Below, piece after piece: positions 14,473 to 18,710 of a stretch of DNA of 18,710 nucleotides (position 1 is the stretch's first letter; each line of letters begins with the position of its first letter). Source of the stretch: JAXFQS01 sp051892815 (lineage in GTDB: Bacteria > Verrucomicrobiota > Kiritimatiellia > RFP12 > DVOR01); assembly GCA_051892815.1 (NCBI GenBank), contig JBJFGP010000090.1, forward strand, positions 1 to 18,710, written 5' to 3'. The notes beneath the pieces are model-generated. The model was not told the origin of the DNA and searched no databases. It worked only from the letters and a program-made list of their open reading frames with translations. Made by a program: the position numbers and the translations under genes.

Positions 14473-17025
14473 CTACTTGCGGCCACGATACCACGCCTCG
14501 ACATCAAAGCGCGGCAAGTTCCAGATTTCCTGCGCGTACTCGTCAATCGTACGGTCCGAAGAGAACTTTCCGGAGCGAGCCACATTGATGAGCGCACGGC
14601 GCGTCCATTCGCGCGGCTTGGCGTAAAGCGTATTGACACGATCCTGCGCCTCAATGTAGGAGCGCAGATCCGCCAGCAGCATATAATGGTCGTTGAAATC
14701 CAGCAAAGTTTGCACAATCGGGTTGAACAAGCCGGGATTCATCAGGCTGAAGACATTCTTGCGAATCATGTCTAGCGCCTTACGGATTTCAGGGTCAGAT
14801 TCGTAAATCTCCCGCGAGACATAAGTGGCCCGTTTCGCGGCAACCTCTTCCGTACGAAGTCCGAAGATGAAGATATTCTCGTCTCCCACCTCCTGGTGGA
14901 TTTCGACATTCGCGCCATCTTCCGTGCCGATGGTCAATGCGCCATTGAGCATCAACTTCATATTGCCGGTGCCCGAGGCCTCGGTACCAGCCAGGGAGAT
15001 CTGTTCCGACAAGTTCGCAGCAGGGATGATTTTCTCGGCAAGCGAGACCCGATAGTCAGGCAGGAAGACCACTTTAATCTTATCGCTCACGGCCGGATGT
15101 TTGTTCACGACCTCCGCCACTGCGTGAATCAGGCGGATGATGAGCTTGGCCATATAGTATCCGGGTGCAGCCTTCGCGGCGAACACAAAGACACGGGGCG
15201 GAATGTCCAACTGAGGGTTTTCGATGATGCGGTTGAAGAGAATAATGATATACAGAACCAGCAACAGTTGGCGCTTGTACTCATGCAACCGCTTGATCTG
15301 CACGTCGAAAATCGCCTGAGGTGATGTCCGCACGCCGAGCGTGTTGAAAATCACATTGGAGAGAATCTCCTTGTTTGCCCTTTTGATCTTGGCAAAGGAG
15401 TCGAGGAAGGATTTGTCGTCTAGGAACTTCTCCAGTCCGCGCAGGCGTGAGAGGTCGGTAATCCACTTATCGCCGATGGATCCGGTGATTAGTTTGGCCA
15501 GACCTGGATTGGCTTTCAGCAGCCAGCGGCGAGGCGTGATGCCGTTGGTCTTGTTGGAGAAGTGCTTGGGCCAAAGTTCGAAGAAGTCTTTGAAGAGGGA
15601 GTCTTTGAGAATCTGGGTGTGCAGGGCGGCTACGCCGTTGACTGCGCTCGAGCCGACAATCGCGAGGTTGGCCATCCGCACATAGCGTCCGCCGTTCTCG
15701 TCGATGAGGCTCATGCGTGCGAGGCGGTCGGTATCGCCCGGATAGAGGATGGAGATTTGGGAGAGGAATCGGGCGTTGATCTCGTAAATAATCTGGAGGT
15801 GTCGGGGCAAGACGCGCTCGAAGAGGGGGACGGACCAGCGTTCGAGGGCTTCGGGTAGGATGGTGTGGTTGGTGTATCCGCAGCAGGCGCGGGTGATGTC
15901 CCAGGCCTTGTCCCAGTCGAACTTTTCGCGGTCGACGAGGATGCGCATCAATTCGGGGATGACGAGTGCGGGATGGGTTTCGTTGAGTTGGATGAAGACT
16001 TTCTTGGGGAGGTCTTCCCAGCTCTTGTTTTCTTCTTTGAAGCGCCGGAGGATGTCGTGTGTGGAGGCTGCAACGAAGAAGTATTGCTGGCGGAGGCGGA
16101 GTTCTTTGCCGGCGAGGGTGTTGTCGTTGGGATAGAGGACTTTGGTCAGGTTTTCGGCGAGGACTTTGCTTTCGACGGCTTCGACGTAGGAGCCTCTATT
16201 GAACTCGGCGAAGGAGAATTCGTTGGTGGCTTCTGCGGACCAGAGTCTCAGGGTATTGACGCATTTGCCGGCGTAGCCGACGATGGGGAGGTCGTAGGGG
16301 ACGGCGAGGACGGTTTCGGAGGGTTCCCATACCCACTCGTCCCGGCCGTTGTTGCGGTGGACGGCGACGTGTCCGCCGAAGTTGACGGGCTCGGTATGTT
16401 CGGGGCGCTGGACTTCCCAGGGGTAGCCGAATTTGAGCCAGTTGTCGGGGTCTTCGCGCTGCTCTCCATTGACGATGCTCTGGCGGAAGATGCCGTAGTC
16501 GTAGCGCAGGCCGTAGCCCATGCAGGGGAGATTGAGCGTGGAGAGGGAGTCGAGGAAGCAGGCGGCGAGGCGACCCAATCCGCCGTTGCCGAGTCCGGCG
16601 TCCATCTCGTAGTCGCGCAGACGGTTCCAGTCGAGACCGAGGGCGGACATTGCGTCCCGGCAGATTTCCTCCATCTTCAGGGCGCAGACATTGTTGCCCA
16701 GCAATCGCCCAATCAGGAACTCAAGCGAGAGGTAGTAGACGCGGCGCACCTTGGCTTCTCGGAAGGCCGCCTGGCTCTCCACCCAACGGTCGACCACGCG
16801 GTCGCGGACCGCCAAGGCGAAGGCGTGGTAGTGGTCGCGCTCCGTGGCGCGGTAGTCCAACTTCGCCAGCGTATAGTGGAGATTGCGCAAGAACCCTTCG
16901 CGCAGGGCATCAGGGGTCATCGGCAGACGCTTGTTGCCGCGTTCGATTCCCGGCTTGGAGGGAAACTGCTTGGTTGCATCCTTGGAAGAGGTTGCAACCT
17001 TGGGGAGGGATTTGTTGGTAGCCAT
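14473..17025 (-). CDS. glgP: Glycogen/starch/maltodextrin phosphorylase
   Basis: This 850-aa GT35 enzyme releases glucose 1-phosphate from alpha-1,4-glucans such as stored glycogen, using pyridoxal phosphate. The PLP lysine is Lys690, within EASGTGNMKLMLNGALTIGT, followed by the conserved TEDGANVEI. Other family blocks are present in order: YYLSLEFLIGR near residue 100, DAGLGNGGLGRLAACFLDSL near 145-165, NETHPALVIPELMRI and TNHTILPEALERW in the middle, and KRLHEYKRQLL near 605. The N-terminal 50 residues are basic and variable. I chose the ATG beginning MATNKSLPK; a TTG 15 codons upstream also opens the frame but lies in the likely promoter region. No SD is seen. The enzyme is full length and cytoplasmic. 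Bacterial GlgP and MalP cannot be told apart from this sequence. Confidence 0.95.
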   Translation of the reverse strand: MATNKSLPKVATSSKDATKQFPSKPGIERGNKRLPMTPDALREGFLRNLHYTLAKLDYRATERDHYHAFALAVRDRVVDRWVESQAAFREAKVRRVYYLSLEFLIGRLLGNNVCALKMEEICRDAMSALGLDWNRLRDYEMDAGLGNGGLGRLAACFLDSLSTLNLPCMGYGLRYDYGIFRQSIVNGEQREDPDNWLKFGYPWEVQRPEHTEPVNFGGHVAVHRNNGRDEWVWEPSETVLAVPYDLPIVGYAGKCVNTLRLWSAEATNEFSFAEFNRGSYVEAVESKVLAENLTKVLYPNDNTLAGKELRLRQQYFFVAASTHDILRRFKEENKSWEDLPKKVFIQLNETHPALVIPELMRILVDREKFDWDKAWDITRACCGYTNHTILPEALERWSVPLFERVLPRHLQIIYEINARFLSQISILYPGDTDRLARMSLIDENGGRYVRMANLAIVGSSAVNGVAALHTQILKDSLFKDFFELWPKHFSNKTNGITPRRWLLKANPGLAKLITGSIGDKWITDLSRLRGLEKFLDDKSFLDSFAKIKRANKEILSNVIFNTLGVRTSPQAIFDVQIKRLHEYKRQLLLVLYIIILFNRIIENPQLDIPPRVFVFAAKAAPGYYMAKLIIRLIHAVAEVVNKHPAVSDKIKVVFLPDYRVSLAEKIIPAANLSEQISLAGTEASGTGNMKLMLNGALTIGTEDGANVEIHQEVGDENIFIFGLRTEEVAAKRATYVSREIYESDPEIRKALDMIRKNVFSLMNPGLFNPIVQTLLDFNDHYMLLADLRSYIEAQDRVNTLYAKPREWTRRALINVARSGKFSSDRTIDEYAQEIWNLPRFDVEAWYRGRK

Positions 17026-17086
17026 AGGTGTATTGGGTTGGTATGAAATGGTGCCGGAGGTAGCAAACAATCAAGGGCAGTCGTTA

Positions 17087-17121
17087 GCAAAAGCGCGAAC
17101 CCCGCGGAGGAGTTCGCGCTT
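17087..17121 (-). terminator. Hairpin terminator after the RRM gene
   Basis: A perfect 10-bp stem (AAGCGCGAAC at 17091-17100 with GTTCGCGCTT at 17112-17121, loop 11 nt) lies 8 nt after the RRM stop. On the minus strand it ends in a TTTT run. It should separate this gene from the phosphorylase unit. Confidence 0.78.
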
Positions 17122-17129
17122 GGGGCGAA

Positions 17130-17615
17130 TCAGTTGCGGCCCTTTCCGGAGTTGCGCGCTTCGTTCACCCTCAACTTGCGGCCGAGAATCTCCGCTTCGT
17201 GCAACGCCTCTATCGCCTTCTCGGCTTCAGGACGGTTGGGCATGATGACGAATCCGAAGCCCTTGGAACGGTTGGTGAAACGATTGGTGATGATGCGAGC
17301 CGAACGGACTTCGCCGTACTTGGCGAACTCCCCGCGGAGCGAGTCGTCCGTCATATCATAGCTGAGATTGCCGACATAGATTTCAACCTCGCCGGGCCCG
17401 ACCTGAGGCCGCTCGTCATCCGCCGGAACAGCCCCGGGCCCCCGACGGTTCTGCCGGGACGAAACATTTCGTGCGCCGCGACCGCATCCGCAGGAATGCT
17501 TGCCGCCAAGACGCCCAATCAGGACGCCCGCAACCAGACCAACTACCACTCCGGCCACGGAGCCGTAAACAAAGTTGAGGGACTTTACCACTTCTGCTAT
17601 CGAACTTAGGGTCAT
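17130..17615 (-). CDS. Membrane-anchored RRM RNA-binding protein
   Basis: This 161-aa protein combines one N-terminal transmembrane helix with one C-terminal RNA recognition motif. The helix (about 16-36) has Gly at 18, 22, 26, 30 and 34, a regular GxxxG glycine zipper that favours tight helix packing. A Cys/Gly patch (HSCGCGRG, 40-47) and a basic, Pro-rich linker (48-75) follow. The RRM spans about 78-153, with RNP2 as IYVGNL (79-84) and RNP1 as KGFGFVIM (118-125); the key aromatics Tyr80, Phe120 and Phe122 are kept. The tail is basic (NSGKGRN). Bacterial RRM proteins are normally small and soluble, so the anchor is unusual. The ATG is 54 nt after the sigma-factor stop, and a terminator follows. 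The RNA target is unknown; the protein would place RNA binding at the inner membrane. Confidence 0.85.
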   Translation of the reverse strand: MTLSSIAEVVKSLNFVYGSVAGVVVGLVAGVLIGRLGGKHSCGCGRGARNVSSRQNRRGPGAVPADDERPQVGPGEVEIYVGNLSYDMTDDSLRGEFAKYGEVRSARIITNRFTNRSKGFGFVIMPNRPEAEKAIEALHEAEILGRKLRVNEARNSGKGRN

Positions 17616-17647
17616 GCTTATTCTGCCTACTCTTCTTTCATCGGGAA

Positions 17648-17694
17648 ACCGTCACTGGAAGACGGTCGTCTACCGGGATTCTAGGAAACCGTCA
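17648..17694 (-). repeat. Direct repeat and overlapping stem at the end of rpoD
   Basis: The 11-mer GGAAACCGTCA occurs at 17644-17654 and again at 17684-17694. A GACGGT at 17661-17666 can pair with the ACCGTC of either copy. On the minus strand the hairpin at 17648-17666 (6 bp, loop 7) follows the sigma stop and precedes TTTCCC. It may be a weak terminator or attenuator ahead of the RRM gene. Confidence 0.35.
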
Positions 17695-18710
17695 AGCTTG
17701 CGCTTGCGGATGGGATGCCGAAGTTTACGCAAAGCCTTGGCCTCAATCTGTCGGATGCGCTCACGCGTCACTTTGAACTTCTGTCCAACTTCTTCCAGCG
17801 TGAGCGAACACCCGTCGTATAGACCGAATCGGAGACTCAAGACCTTGCGTTCGCGTTCGGAAAGTGTGTCCAAGACCTCCTTCAACCGCTCCTTGAGCAT
17901 AGAATACGCCGCCATCTCGGAGGGATTCTCGGAAGTCTTGTCCTCGATAAAGTCCCCAAACTTGGCATCATCGCCTTCGCCAACGGGACTCTGGAGGGAA
18001 ATAGGCTGTTGCGCCATCCGGAAGACAGCGCGGACACGCTCCACAGGCATAGACATCTCCTCGGCCGCTTCCTCCGGCGTAGGCTCGCGCCCCAACTCCT
18101 GGACAAGCTTCTTCTGTACCCGCGTGAGCTTATTGATTGTTTCAATCATATGCACGGGAATGCGAATCGTCCGCGCTTGATCGGCAATCGCCCGGGTCGC
18201 AGCCTGGCGAATCCACCAAGTAGCATACGTGCTGAACTTGTAGCCGCGGCGGTATTCGAACTTCTCAACCGCCTTCATCAGCCCCGTATTCCCCTCTTGA
18301 ATAAGGTCGAGGAACGAAAGCCCGCGATTCATGTACTTCTTGACGATGCTGATGACCAGGCGGAGGTTCGCCTTGACCATATCGCTGCGCGCATCCTGCC
18401 CGAGCTTTAGTCCATTCCGGAGGGTCTCGAACCGAGCCATAAAGGTGTCGGGGTCCATGTTGAACTGGCTCTCGAGACGGGCTATCCGGTTGAGGCAATC
18501 GTTCAAGCGCGCATCGCGGCGCTTGGAAGGGTGCTGTCGTCTGAGTTTGGTACGCTCGCCGCGTGCTATCTTGTAGGGACGGAAGAGGTTTTCTTCGACC
18601 TCGGAGCAAATCGTCTCGAGCATCTTCTGCTTGAAGTTGAGGCGATCGTAGAGTTCGAGCATATCCTTGTGGAGGGCGGCAAGCTGTTTGCGGGCTTTTT
18701 CGGCTTGAGT
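17670..18710 (-). CDS. rpoD: RNA polymerase principal sigma-70 factor, C-terminal part (cut by right edge)
   Basis: The frame is open to the right edge, so the first part of the protein, including region 1.1, is missing; 346 residues are seen. Region 2 is intact: KANLRLVISIVKKYMNRG (2.1-2.2), then LIQEGNTGLMKAVEKFEY and KFSTYATWWIRQA (2.3-2.4) for melting and reading the -10 box. Region 3 follows (LGREPTPEEAAEEMSM). Region 4 includes LSERERKVLSLRFGL and the helix-turn-helix SLTLEEVGQKFKVTRERIRQIEAKALRKLRHP for the -35 box. The FSTYATWWIRQA and RERIRQIEAKALRKL blocks are those of primary (RpoD/SigA) factors and not of alternative sigmas. An internal ATG at 18662 is probably not the start. The protein ends KRKLDGFLESR. 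The near-consensus promoter upstream of gatC fits such a factor. Confidence 0.93.
   Translation of the reverse strand, partial: TQAEKARKQLAALHKDMLELYDRLNFKQKMLETICSEVEENLFRPYKIARGERTKLRRQHPSKRRDARLNDCLNRIARLESQFNMDPDTFMARFETLRNGLKLGQDARSDMVKANLRLVISIVKKYMNRGLSFLDLIQEGNTGLMKAVEKFEYRRGYKFSTYATWWIRQAATRAIADQARTIRIPVHMIETINKLTRVQKKLVQELGREPTPEEAAEEMSMPVERVRAVFRMAQQPISLQSPVGEGDDAKFGDFIEDKTSENPSEMAAYSMLKERLKEVLDTLSERERKVLSLRFGLYDGCSLTLEEVGQKFKVTRERIRQIEAKALRKLRHPIRKRKLDGFLESR

Noticed and set aside
15865..17046. Plus-strand open frame of 393 codons opposite the phosphorylase gene
   Set aside because: It is the mirror of strongly biased phosphorylase codons, rich in Gly, Val, Glu and Asp, with no recognisable fold or SD. 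The opposite strand encodes a full, conserved enzyme.

Overview
All genes in this window that I can support lie on the minus strand, so the text below follows transcription from high to low coordinates. The DNA is GC-rich and gene-dense, with frequent ATGA/TGATG-type stop-start overlaps. The cell envelope is Gram-negative: there is a Kdo2-lipid A acyltransferase of the LpxL family, a FadL/OmpP1 outer-membrane barrel, a LysM lipoprotein and type IV pilus/type II secretion ATPases. With GatCAB (indirect Gln/Asn-tRNA charging), a bacterial glycogen phosphorylase and an RpoD-type sigma factor, this suggests a free-living Gram-negative bacterium. The PVC group (Verrucomicrobiota/Kiritimatiellota-like) is my guess from protein style only; there is no rRNA here to prove it.

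Layout: (1) 18710-17670, the 3' part of a principal sigma-70 factor, entering from the right edge. (2) 17615-17130, a small protein with one glycine-zipper transmembrane helix and a C-terminal RRM, followed by a hairpin terminator. (3) 17025-14042, glycogen/starch phosphorylase and queD, 14 nt apart, then an uncertain 44-codon ORF. (4) 14041-13528, an intergenic stretch with an 11-bp hairpin and, at its end, a near-consensus sigma-70 promoter. (5) 13527-3281, one long tightly packed run: gatC, gatA, gatB, a PilB/GspE ATPase, pilT, a second PilB/GspE ATPase, a radical SAM protein, an LpxL-family acyltransferase and an HD phosphohydrolase. Gaps are 15 nt or less and several genes overlap, so these are probably one transcription unit. 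(6) 3172-1868, a FadL-family porin with its own upstream inverted repeat and a strong hairpin terminator. (7) 1673-1, a TPR/coiled-coil/LysM lipoprotein, an 83-aa protein with a C-terminal membrane helix, and the start of a GT4-type glycosyltransferase cut by the left edge.

How the genes fit together: the long operon joins translation fidelity (GatCAB) to pilus motors (two extension-type ATPases around one retraction ATPase) and then to lipid A acylation. The two flanking clusters are also envelope-related (FadL, LysM lipoprotein, glycosyltransferase). I see no mobile element, CRISPR array, tRNA or rRNA. The most unusual items are the membrane-anchored RRM protein, the PilB-PilT-PilB block inside a gatCAB operon with divergent motifs, the orphan radical SAM protein coupled to lipid A acylation, and the unexplained 13590-14040 interval.
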